Assembly: GCA_025960445.1 (NCBI GenBank)
Contig: JAICIT010000083.1
Coordinates: forward strand, 1-8,199
Origin: Bradyrhizobium sp.
GTDB lineage: Bacteria; Pseudomonadota; Alphaproteobacteria; Rhizobiales; Xanthobacteraceae
Reading direction: 5' to 3'
DNA length: 8,199 nucleotides
In this document: positions 1 to 6,255 of the stretch, piece by piece
How the letters are laid out: every line of letters starts with the position of its first letter
Position numbering within the stretch: the stretch's first letter is position 1
The notes under the pieces: generated by a model
Told to the model about the DNA's origin: nothing
What the model saw: the letters and a program-made list of their open reading frames with translations, nothing else
Databases searched by the model: none
Program-made: the position numbers and the translations under genes

Positions 1-1
1 C

Positions 2-9
2 AGGAGGTG
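2..9 (+). promoter_or_regulatory. Shine-Dalgarno site of the ABC-2 permease
   Basis: AGGAGGTG is a full eight-base complement to the 3' end of 16S rRNA, five bases before the ATG at 15. It fixes the start of the permease and suggests strong translation even though the site probably lies inside the last codons of an upstream gene. Confidence 0.8.
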
Positions 10-14
10 GCGCC

Positions 15-833
15 ATGAGCCGGCTCGCCTATCACCTGGATATCGAGCCGCACCGGATCGCTGCGATGATCCTGCGCTACTGGTATCTGCTGCTCTCGTC
101 GTGGCCGCGACTGCTGGAGCTGCTTTACTGGCCGGCGCTGCAGATCATCACGTGGGGCTTTTTGCAGACCTACATCGCGCAGAATGCGGGATTCTTCGCG
201 CGCGCCGGCGGCACGCTGATCGGCGCGGTGATCCTCTGGGATATCCTGTTTCGCGGGCAGCTCGGATTTTCGATTTCTTTCCTCGAGGAGATGTGGGCGC
301 GCAATCTCGGTAACCTGATGATGAGCCCGTTGAAGCCGATCGAGTTTCTGCTCTCGCTGATGGTGATGAGCCTGATCCGGCTCACCATCGGCGTAATTCC
401 GATGACGCTGCTGGCGATGTTCTTCTTCCGGTTCAATTTCTACGCCATCGGCCTGCCGCTGATCGCGTTTTTCTGCAACCTGATCTTCACAAGCTGGTCG
501 GTCGGCATCTTTGTGTCGGGGCTGGTGCTGCGCAACGGCCTTGGCGCTGAGAGCATCGTCTGGACGTTGATGTTCGGGCTGATGCCGCTGGTATGCATCT
601 ACTATCCAGTGACGGTACTCCCGAACTGGCTGCAATATGTCGCCTGGTGCTTGCCGCCGACCTATGTGTTTGAGGGCATGCGGGCGCTGCTGATCCAGCA
701 TGTGTTTCGGCCCGATCTGATGATCTCGGCGCTGGCGATCAACGCTGTGCTGCTTATCGGCTCTTTCGCCGGCTTCATGGCGCTTTTGCGCAGCGCCAAG
801 CGCAACGGCTCGCTGCTACAGGGCGGCGAATAG
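15..833 (+). CDS. ABC-2 type transporter permease
   Basis: Integral inner-membrane subunit of an ABC exporter; it would pair with a separate ATPase to move a substrate that cannot be told from sequence. The 272-residue length is typical of single-domain ABC-2 permeases (NodJ/YadH-like). After a polar N-terminus, about six hydrophobic stretches follow, at roughly residues 33-53, 66-86, 112-137, 145-171, 181-201 and 235-258. Near residues 213-225 is LPPTYVFEGMRAL, the proline/EGMR signature that precedes the last helix in this family. The start is well supported: AGGAGGTG at 2-9 matches the anti-Shine-Dalgarno for eight bases and lies five bases before the ATG. The bases before it can be read as the end of another gene (QEVAP, TGA at 16-18) overlapping this start as ATGA, the usual arrangement with an ABC ATPase upstream. 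No clear terminator follows. The family is secure; the substrate is unknown. Confidence 0.9.
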   Translation: MSRLAYHLDIEPHRIAAMILRYWYLLLSSWPRLLELLYWPALQIITWGFLQTYIAQNAGFFARAGGTLIGAVILWDILFRGQLGFSISFLEEMWARNLGNLMMSPLKPIEFLLSLMVMSLIRLTIGVIPMTLLAMFFFRFNFYAIGLPLIAFFCNLIFTSWSVGIFVSGLVLRNGLGAESIVWTLMFGLMPLVCIYYPVTVLPNWLQYVAWCLPPTYVFEGMRALLIQHVFRPDLMISALAINAVLLIGSFAGFMALLRSAKRNGSLLQGGE

Positions 834-899
834 CCCACTTATCCCGTGGATTTTGCGGCTTTTCTCCTTGCGCGACGCAGCAATATACCGATCTGTGCA

Positions 900-928
900 T
901 TGACGGTTTATTACGTATTCGGCACTAT
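900..928 (+). promoter_or_regulatory. candidate sigma-70-type promoter of the PHA depolymerase
   Basis: TTGACG at 900-905 matches the -35 consensus at five of six positions. Seventeen bases later CACTAT at 923-928 is a weak -10 (three of six). Transcription would begin near 935, giving a leader of about 24 bases before the ATG at 959. It lies in the 125-base gap after the permease, where no other promoter-like pair was evident. Inferred from sequence only. Confidence 0.4.
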
Positions 929-958
929 GTTGCGATGCAAAAGAAACTTGAGGAATAC

Positions 959-2308
959 ATGCCAATCGGTGAGTTCGGCGGCGCACCTCCCCTGGTGGCC
1001 GAAGGTAGCCCGGCGCTTACCACGCCGATGTACTGGCTGTACGAAATGGCGCAGGCATCGCTCAATCCGGCGCGCGCCGTCACCGACGCAACGAAGATCT
1101 TGTTTCAGAACCCCCTTAATCCCTGGTCCCATACCGAGCTTGGCAAATCCATCGCGGCCGGCTGCGAACTGTTCGAGCGCACGACGCGACGCTACGGCAA
1201 GCCTGAATGGGGCATCCACGACACGGAGGTCAGCGGTGTCCGCACCCCGATCGATATTCGCGTCGTATGGGAAAAACCGTTCTGCCGGCTGTTGTACTTC
1301 GACCGCAAGCTGACCCGCCCGGTGCGTACGCCGCAGCCGCGCTTGCTGATAGTGGCGCCGATGTCGGGCCATTATGCGACGCTGTTGCGCGGCACCGTCG
1401 AAGCCTTTCTGCCGACCCATGAGGTTTACATCACCGACTGGACCGATGCCCGCATGGTCCCCCTGACCCAGGGCCGCTTCGATCTCGATGACTATGTCGA
1501 TTATGTTATCGAGATGCTGCACGTCCTCGGTGGCAACATGCATGTGATGGCGGTGTGCCAGCCTTCGGTGCCCGTGGTGGCCGCGGTTTCGATCATGGAA
1601 GCCGAGCGCGACCCCTTTGTTCCGCTTTCAATGACATTGATGGGCGGTCCGATCGATACCCGTCGCAATCCCACCGCGGTCAACAACCTCGCGGCGGAGC
1701 GCGGCATCGACTGGTTTCGCAACCACGTCATCACCAAGGTGCCGTTTCCGCATCCCGGCGTAATGCGCGATGTCTATCCAGGGTTCCTGCAGCTGAACGG
1801 CTTCATCAGTATGAATTTCGATCGCCACATGGACGCGCACAAGAACCTGTTCAAGGATCTCGTGAAGGGCGACGGCGACCTGGTCGACAAGCACCGTGAT
1901 TTCTATGACGAATATCTCGCGGTGATGGACCTCACGGCCGAGTACTATCTGCAAACGGTCGATACTGTCTTCGTCAAGCACGCGTTGCCGAAGGGCGAAA
2001 TGACCCATCGCGGCAAGAAAGTGGACCCATCGCGGATCACGCGCGTCGCGCTGATGACGGTGGAAGGCGAGAACGACGACATTTCCGGGCTCGGACAGAC
2101 CGAAGCCACGCATGCGCTATGCAGCTCGATCCCCAATCACCGCCGCGTGCACTACGTGCAAAAGGGTGTCGGCCACTACGGCGTATTCAACGGATCGCGA
2201 TTCAAGTCGGAAATCGTGCCGCGCATCTCCGATTTCATCATGTCGGCAGCGAACGCGAGACCATCATTGGTCGCGGTGAAGCCTACGTTGGCTGCCGCGG
2301 CGGAATAA
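959..2308 (+). CDS. phaZ: intracellular polyhydroxyalkanoate depolymerase
   Basis: Cytoplasmic hydrolase that breaks down stored polyhydroxybutyrate granules to hydroxybutyrate units, releasing carbon under starvation. The 449-residue protein matches the intracellular short-chain-length PHA depolymerase family (PhaZ with a PHB_depo_C region), an alpha/beta-hydrolase fold. The nucleophile is cysteine, as in Ralstonia PhaZ1: C200 in MAVCQPSVP (codon 1556-1558), with candidate D373 in the GENDD segment and H406 in GVGHYGVFNG. The Cys-Asp and Cys-His distances differ by one residue from the 183/355/388 triad I recall for Ralstonia PhaZ1. There is no signal peptide, consistent with an intracellular enzyme. 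An in-frame ATG at 935 would add eight residues (MQKKLEEY). I prefer 959 because GAGGA at 950-954 precedes it while 935 has no ribosome site and coincides with the predicted transcription start. The last 20 residues are alanine/valine-rich and look unconserved. It is monocistronic here; no phaC or phasin gene is next to it. Confidence 0.93.
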   Translation: MPIGEFGGAPPLVAEGSPALTTPMYWLYEMAQASLNPARAVTDATKILFQNPLNPWSHTELGKSIAAGCELFERTTRRYGKPEWGIHDTEVSGVRTPIDIRVVWEKPFCRLLYFDRKLTRPVRTPQPRLLIVAPMSGHYATLLRGTVEAFLPTHEVYITDWTDARMVPLTQGRFDLDDYVDYVIEMLHVLGGNMHVMAVCQPSVPVVAAVSIMEAERDPFVPLSMTLMGGPIDTRRNPTAVNNLAAERGIDWFRNHVITKVPFPHPGVMRDVYPGFLQLNGFISMNFDRHMDAHKNLFKDLVKGDGDLVDKHRDFYDEYLAVMDLTAEYYLQTVDTVFVKHALPKGEMTHRGKKVDPSRITRVALMTVEGENDDISGLGQTEATHALCSSIPNHRRVHYVQKGVGHYGVFNGSRFKSEIVPRISDFIMSAANARPSLVAVKPTLAAAAE

Positions 2309-2632
2309 GCGCCTGATTGCGCGAGTGTTAACGAGAGTTTGCCGTTGACACGCGAATCGGGGCTCGACTGCACCCGGCCGTTAACCCTTGGATGCCCCTC
2401 AGAAAACCCTGATTCTGGACCCGTTCAAGTCATGAGTGCGGCCTCATTCCTTGAAGGCGCTCGGGAGGGGTATTTAGTGTCTGACTTTTTTGGTCTGGAC
2501 CCTTGCTATAGGGGCAGACGGTAACCCGCCCCCCTGTATATTGGGCAAATGATTTGTTTTTGCGCGGAGCGATTTCACTGGCGGCGGATATGGCAGAATC
2601 CGGGCGAACTCCTAATCCCCGGACTTACAGAC
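2309..2632. other. intergenic region between phaZ and the metallopeptidase
   Basis: The 324 bases hold no convincing gene. I see an interrupted hairpin (2424-2455), a T6 run at 2486-2491, the nonamer TCTGGACCC twice (2414-2422 and 2494-2502), and two weak promoter-like patches: CTGACT 2481-2486 with TGCTAT 2504-2509 (17-base spacer), and a TATATT -10-like hexamer at 2537-2542. GGGGC at 2511-2515 can pair with GCCCC at 2528-2532, flanked by TATA on both sides. An open frame from the ATG at 2432 gives only 30 residues and uses TTA, AGG and AGA codons, which are unusual for the neighbouring genes. If the metallopeptidase instead starts at the in-frame ATG at 2549, the last 84 bases would be coding. 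Confidence 0.6.
2424..2455. repeat. interrupted inverted repeat
   Basis: TTCAAG (2424-2429) pairs with CTTGAA (2450-2455), and ATGAG (2432-2436) with CTCAT (2443-2447). They are separated by a symmetric TC/TC internal mismatch and a six-base loop TGCGGC. That gives 11 paired bases in 32. The stem is not GC-rich and no T run follows directly, so it is not a standard terminator. It could be an operator dyad or an RNA hairpin in the metallopeptidase leader. The structure is plainly visible; the role is unknown. Confidence 0.55.
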
Positions 2633-3388
2633 ATGGCCACTCGCGCCCTCCTTTATCGGCGGCCCTACGAACCTTCGACTCTTCTCGTCAAGCATGGCTC
2701 GCAAATCTACTCGGTTCGGCTGCGGCGACACCGTCGCGCCCGCCGTTACACGTTGCGGATTCATCCGAGTGACCGCGAAGCAATCCTGACCATGCCGCCG
2801 CGCGGCACCATCGCCGATGCAAAGGATTTCGCGCAGCGTCATGGCGGCTGGATCGCGGCGCGCCTCGGGCGCCTGCCGAAAGCGGCTCCGTTTCTTCCGG
2901 GCACCGTGCTGCCATTGCGCGGCGTCGCCCATAAAATCGTGCATCGCGCCGGTCAGCGTGGCACGGTGTGGACGGAAACACGCGACAACGGCGAACGGAT
3001 TCTCTGTGTCGCAGGCGGTCTAGAACACGCCGAGCGGCGCGTGCATGATTTTCTCAAGCGCGAAGTTCGCCGTGACCTGCACAAGGCCGCGCAATTCTAC
3101 GCCGACGAGTTGGGCGTCAAGGTGAAGCGGTTGTCGATCCGCGATCAGTCGAGCCGCTGGGGTTCCTGCACGTCGGCGGGTTCCCTGTCGTTCTCGTGGC
3201 GCCTGATTCTCGCGCCGCCCTACGTGCTGGACTATCTGGCCGCGCACGAAGTGGCGCATCTGGTGGAGATGAATCATTCCGCGCGATTCTGGAAAGTGGT
3301 CGCGAGGGTGTGCGGCCATGTCGAGCGGGCCAAGACCTGGCTCGACAATTCCGGCAACGATCTGCATCGATACGGCATTCAGGATTAG
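2633..3388 (+). CDS. YgjP/SprT-like zinc metallopeptidase (M48/DUF45 type)
   Basis: Predicted cytoplasmic zinc-dependent peptidase of the YgjP (DUF45, WG-SC/HExxH) family; physiological substrate unknown. Numbering is for a 251-residue product. A basic RRHRRARRYTLR segment lies at 31-42. SRWGSC is at 174-179, followed by the conserved LxFSWRLILAPPYVLDY block (about 185-201). HEVAH at 205-209 with H215 forms HExxHxxxxxH, giving two zinc histidines, the catalytic E206 and a third ligand. SARFW (216-220) completes the family signature. The active site is intact. The start is uncertain: the ATG at 2633 begins the part that looks conserved (MATRALLYRRPYEPS), but has no strong ribosome site. The in-frame ATG at 2549 would add 28 unremarkable residues and also lacks one. 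The gene ends at an intergenic repeat and faces PBP1A. Confidence 0.87.
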   Translation: MATRALLYRRPYEPSTLLVKHGSQIYSVRLRRHRRARRYTLRIHPSDREAILTMPPRGTIADAKDFAQRHGGWIAARLGRLPKAAPFLPGTVLPLRGVAHKIVHRAGQRGTVWTETRDNGERILCVAGGLEHAERRVHDFLKREVRRDLHKAAQFYADELGVKVKRLSIRDQSSRWGSCTSAGSLSFSWRLILAPPYVLDYLAAHEVAHLVEMNHSARFWKVVARVCGHVERAKTWLDNSGNDLHRYGIQD

Positions 3389-3484
3389 AGCCTCTTCGAG
3401 CGGGGCCTCCAATTCGCGTGAAGAAAACGCCTCAGGAGAAGCTGGAGAGCCGATTCTGATTCGATCAGACCGATCAGGCTTTAG
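3385..3484 (+). repeat. palindromic intergenic repeat, copy 1 (Bradyrhizobium-type)
   Basis: This 100-base element fills the convergent gap between the metallopeptidase and PBP1A. Its ends are imperfect inverted repeats: TTAGAGCCT at 3385-3393 against AGGCTTTAG at 3476-3484 (seven of nine pair). Inside are TTCGAGCGG (3395-3403), TTCGCGTGAAGAAA (3413-3426), GAAAACGC (3423-3430) and a tight hairpin TCTGAT-TCG-ATCAGA (3455-3469). I recognise the general pattern GCGTTTTCGAGCG...GTGAAGAAAACGC from many Bradyrhizobium intergenic regions; this is from memory, not a search. The left end supplies the TAG stop of the metallopeptidase. The 3455-3469 hairpin may help end transcripts from both sides. Confidence 0.65.
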
Positions 3485-3487
3485 CGG

Positions 3488-5692
3488 TTAGCGTCCAAAC
3501 AGCCGGTCCACCAGCCAGCCGTCCAATCCACCGGCCGATTGCGGCCGCGCGGAGGTTCGCGTTGGGGCCGGTCGGGTTGGCGCGCCCGCGGGCGACAGAG
3601 AACTAACAGCCGCCGCATTCGATGTCGAAGCAGGCTGCAGCAAACCAGAGAAGAAGCCGCCCGATTGCGACCCCGGCAACGCCGCGACCGGCACGCCCTG
3701 ATGCGCCACTTTCATGAAGCGGGTCCAGACTTCGACCGGCAGTCCGCCGCCGGTCGCTTTCCTGGTCGGCGAGTTATCGTCATTGCCGAGCCAGACGCCG
3801 GTGACAAGATTGGCCGTGTAGCCGATGAACCAGGCATCGCGGAAATCCTGGCTGGTGCCGGTTTTCCCAGCGGCGGTCCAGCCCGGGATCTCAGCCTTGC
3901 GCGCGGTGCCGCTGAGCAGCGTTTCCTGCATCATCGTGTTCATCATCGCGACATGCCGCGGTTCCATGACCTGGCCGAGCTGGTCGGCCGCCCGCGCATA
4001 GAGCAGTTTGCCGTCGCTGGTCCGGATCCTGGTCACGACATGCGGGGAAACGCCGAGACCGCCATTGGCAAAAGGCGCATACGCGCCGACCAATTCAGTC
4101 AACGAGACCTCGGATGTGCCAAGTGCGATTGTGGCATTGGCGTCGAGTTTCGACGAAATGCCAAGCCGGTGCGCGGTACGCACCACATTCTTGGGCCCGA
4201 CTTCGATGCCGAGCCGCACCGCGACGGTGTTGAGCGACATCGCCAGCGCCTGCGTCAGGGTCACCGGACCGAAATATTCATGGCTGTAGTTCTCCGGCTT
4301 CCATCCCTTGACGTCGAGCGGCGCATCCTGCCGGATCGTTTCCGGCGTCAGGCCGGCTTCGATCGCGGTGAGATAAACGAATGGCTTGAACGCCGAACCC
4401 GGTTGCCGCTTGGCGGTTAGCGCGCGGTTGTACTGGCTTTCGGCATAATTGCGCCCGCCGACCATGGCCCGCACCGCGCCGTCTGGCGTCATCGCCACCA
4501 GCGCGCCCTGGCTTACGTTGAATTTGACGCTTTTCGCGGCGAGTTCGTCGATGATCGCGGCTTCCGCGGCCGCCTGCAGCTTTGGATCGATCGTGGTTTC
4601 GACCACGATGTTCTGGTCGATCTGTCCGACCAGGTCGTCGAGTACCTCGCCGATCCAGTCCGCCACGTAGTTGATGGTGCCGGCGCCCGCGGCCTTCACA
4701 TTCAGCGCAGCGGGATGGCCGATCGCGGCTTGCGCCTGCGCCTGGGTGATGAATTTGGCATCCGCCATCGCGACAAGCACGGTCTGGGCGCGCTTGTCGG
4801 CGCCCTCGGGGTTGCGGTTCGGGGCCAGCCGCGACGGCGATTTGACGAGGCCCGCCAGCATCGCGGCTTCAGTCAGCGTGACGTTCCTTGCCGATTTGCC
4901 GAAATAGCGCTGTGCGGCGGCTTCGACGCCATATGCGCCTGATCCGAAATAGACCCGGTTCAAATACAGTTCGAGAATTTCCGCTTTGGAATGCTTGCGC
5001 TCCAGCCAGAACGCCAGTTCAAGCTCTTGCAGCTTCCGCTGCAGCGTCCGCTCCTGGGTCAGAAACAGGTTCTTCGCAAGTTGCTGCGTCAGCGTCGACC
5101 CGCCCTGCGAAACACTTCGATGCAGCACATTGGCCACGGCCGCGCGAAGAATGCCCAGCGGATCGATGCCGTGATGCGAGTAGAAGCGCCGATCCTCGAT
5201 CGCGATGAAAGCTTTCGGCAAATAGGGCGGCAGGTCCTTTAGCGAGACATTGGCGCCCGGCATTTCGCCGCGCGTCGTCAACACAGTGCCGTCTAATCCA
5301 GCGATCTCGATGGTCGGCGGCCGTTTCGGAATCTCGAGAGCCTGGATCGCCGGCAGGTGCGCCCCCACCCAGACAACCATGCCGGTCAGCGCTATCGCCG
5401 CCCAGAGGCCGAGCACCGCGCCCCAATAGAAAACGCGAAACAGCCCGATGCGCGAGCGGCCCCGCGATTTGCGTTTGCGGGTCGCCCGACTGGCGCGGGG
5501 CTTCCTTTCAGGTGGCGGATCTTCGTCGGGTTCGCTTTCGCGCATGTTACCTTTAGCGGATGATTTTTTCGGCTGATCGTCCTCGGCGGGCGCGACGCGA
5601 TCCTGCGGGCCAAGCCGTAGTTCGGAAAGCGAAGCCGCGAGCCCGAATAGCGGCTCTTTGCGTCCACGGCTTTTTTTCCGTCCCCACGCCAT
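3488..5692 (-). CDS. penicillin-binding protein 1A (bifunctional class A PBP)
   Basis: Inner-membrane enzyme that polymerises lipid II into glycan strands and cross-links the peptides in the periplasm. Numbering is from the ATG at 5692 (734 residues). It begins with a long cytoplasmic, very basic and acidic low-complexity tail (1-84), then one membrane anchor (about 85-110). The GT51 transglycosylase domain follows, with EDRRFYSHHG (catalytic E166), QGGSTLTQQLAKN (196-208) and RKLQELELAFWLE...LYLNRVYFG. The transpeptidase domain carries SAFK (433-436, nucleophile S433), SLN (486-488) and KTGTS (610-614). All key motifs of both activities are present. The C-terminus from about 672 is Ser/Pro/Ala/Thr-rich, ending in GGLDGWLVDRLFGR. 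A TTG six bases upstream (5698) is an alternative start, and a GGTGAG purine patch lies six bases before that TTG and twelve before the ATG. It is transcribed alone, divergent from the DUF1330 gene; the shared gap carries CtrA-like half-sites. Confidence 0.95.
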   Translation of the reverse strand: MAWGRKKSRGRKEPLFGLAASLSELRLGPQDRVAPAEDDQPKKSSAKGNMRESEPDEDPPPERKPRASRATRKRKSRGRSRIGLFRVFYWGAVLGLWAAIALTGMVVWVGAHLPAIQALEIPKRPPTIEIAGLDGTVLTTRGEMPGANVSLKDLPPYLPKAFIAIEDRRFYSHHGIDPLGILRAAVANVLHRSVSQGGSTLTQQLAKNLFLTQERTLQRKLQELELAFWLERKHSKAEILELYLNRVYFGSGAYGVEAAAQRYFGKSARNVTLTEAAMLAGLVKSPSRLAPNRNPEGADKRAQTVLVAMADAKFITQAQAQAAIGHPAALNVKAAGAGTINYVADWIGEVLDDLVGQIDQNIVVETTIDPKLQAAAEAAIIDELAAKSVKFNVSQGALVAMTPDGAVRAMVGGRNYAESQYNRALTAKRQPGSAFKPFVYLTAIEAGLTPETIRQDAPLDVKGWKPENYSHEYFGPVTLTQALAMSLNTVAVRLGIEVGPKNVVRTAHRLGISSKLDANATIALGTSEVSLTELVGAYAPFANGGLGVSPHVVTRIRTSDGKLLYARAADQLGQVMEPRHVAMMNTMMQETLLSGTARKAEIPGWTAAGKTGTSQDFRDAWFIGYTANLVTGVWLGNDDNSPTRKATGGGLPVEVWTRFMKVAHQGVPVAALPGSQSGGFFSGLLQPASTSNAAAVSSLSPAGAPTRPAPTRTSARPQSAGGLDGWLVDRLFGR

Positions 5693-5741
5693 ACGCAAAC
5701 GCCACTCACCCGGATCCCGGAAGCAAGCTAACGCCTGCTGT

Positions 5742-5767
5742 TTAAGGGCCGGTTACGGAAAGCTTAA
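5742..5767. promoter_or_regulatory. three CtrA-like half-sites at 11-base spacing
   Basis: TTAA (5742-5745), TTAC (5753-5756) and TTAA (5764-5767) are each separated by exactly seven bases. The CtrA consensus of Alphaproteobacteria is TTAA-N7-TTAA(C). Read on the plus strand the first pair is TTAA-N7-TTAC; the second pair reads TTAA-N7-GTAAC on the minus strand. Each pair is one base from consensus. The group lies 50-75 bases before the PBP1A start and 60-90 before the DUF1330 start, in the 137-base divergent gap. TTAA is uncommon in GC-rich DNA, but chance is possible; this is inference. Confidence 0.35.
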
Positions 5768-5776
5768 TGCGGGATT

Positions 5777-5784
5777 AGGAGGTG
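5777..5784 (+). promoter_or_regulatory. perfect Shine-Dalgarno upstream of the DUF1330 gene
   Basis: AGGAGGTG is a full eight-base anti-Shine-Dalgarno match. Its downstream start is odd. A GTG at 5792 is followed at once by TGA (start-stop). The overlapping GTG at 5794, nine bases from the site, is in frame with DUF1330 and would add 12 residues. It may set an alternative start or hold ribosomes upstream of the main site. Confidence 0.45.
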
Positions 5785-5818
5785 CGGCAGCGTGTGATAA
5801 ACCAACGCGATAAGAGCC

Positions 5819-5823
5819 AGGAG
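5819..5823 (+). promoter_or_regulatory. Shine-Dalgarno site setting the DUF1330 start
   Basis: AGGAG lies six bases before the ATG at 5830, ideal spacing. It decides for this start over the upstream GTG codons at 5782 and 5794, because family similarity also begins close to this methionine. Confidence 0.65.
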
Positions 5824-5829
5824 AGTGGC

Positions 5830-6255
5830 ATGGGCTACATCGATCCGACCAGGGAAGTGTTCGCGCAGTTCAGGGCCAATGATCGCGCCGGCCCCATTCA
5901 CATGCTCAATCTGGTCCGGCTACGAAAGCAGGCGGCCTATCCCGATGGACGGCAGGCAACTGGCGCGGAAGCTTATGCTGCCTATGGACGGGAAAGCGGG
6001 CCTGTATTCGAGCGGCTCGGCGGCCGGATTGTCTGGCAAGGCCGGTTCGAACTGATGTTGATCGGGCCTGCCGAGGAGCGCTGGGATCATTGCTTCATCG
6101 CCGAATATCCGAGCGTTGCGGCTTTTGCCGAAATGATCCGCGATCCGGTCTATCGGGAAGCGGTCAAACACCGCCAGGCGGCCGTCGAGGACTCGCGATT
6201 GATCAGGCACGCGGTTCTCCCGCTCGGAAAAACTTTCGGCGAGATTCCGGATTGA
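5830..6255 (+). CDS. DUF1330 family protein
   Basis: Small soluble protein (141 residues) of the DUF1330 family, which has a ferredoxin-like, dimeric alpha/beta-barrel fold; no reaction is established for this member. Family marks are GPIHMLNLVRL (21-31), AAYPDGRQATGAEAYAAYG (35-53), GGRIVWQGR (64-72), ERWDHCFIAEYPSVAAF (83-99) and MIRDPVYREAVKHRQAAVEDS (102-122). The tryptophan, the YPS turn and the DPxY-RxxAxxDS end of the family are all visible. It has no signal peptide or membrane segment. It is a single gene, divergent from PBP1A and convergent with the binding protein, so context gives no functional hint. The stop codon lies at the left edge of a repeat element. An alternative GTG start at 5794 would give 153 residues. 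The family is confident; the function is unknown. Confidence 0.88.
   Translation: MGYIDPTREVFAQFRANDRAGPIHMLNLVRLRKQAAYPDGRQATGAEAYAAYGRESGPVFERLGGRIVWQGRFELMLIGPAEERWDHCFIAEYPSVAAFAEMIRDPVYREAVKHRQAAVEDSRLIRHAVLPLGKTFGEIPD

Noticed and set aside
911..1543. 210-codon minus-strand open frame
   Set aside because: Overlaps the phaZ gene in full and has no family features; another GC-driven shadow.
2307..2322. Possible phaZ terminator with GCGC arms
   Set aside because: Only four pairs, self-complementary arms and no T run.
2345..2350. Perfect TTGACA -35 hexamer
   Set aside because: No acceptable -10 at 16-18 bases downstream; a lone hexamer is not enough to call a promoter.
2432..2524. 30-residue small ORF in the phaZ/metallopeptidase gap
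   Set aside because: No ribosome site, contains TTA, AGG and AGA codons unlike its neighbours, and its start falls within the inverted repeat.
3539..4420. 293-codon open frame on the plus strand
   Set aside because: It lies wholly antisense to PBP1A, whose motifs are unmistakable; the product is Arg/Gly-rich with no domain and reflects GC-rich codon bias on the opposite strand.
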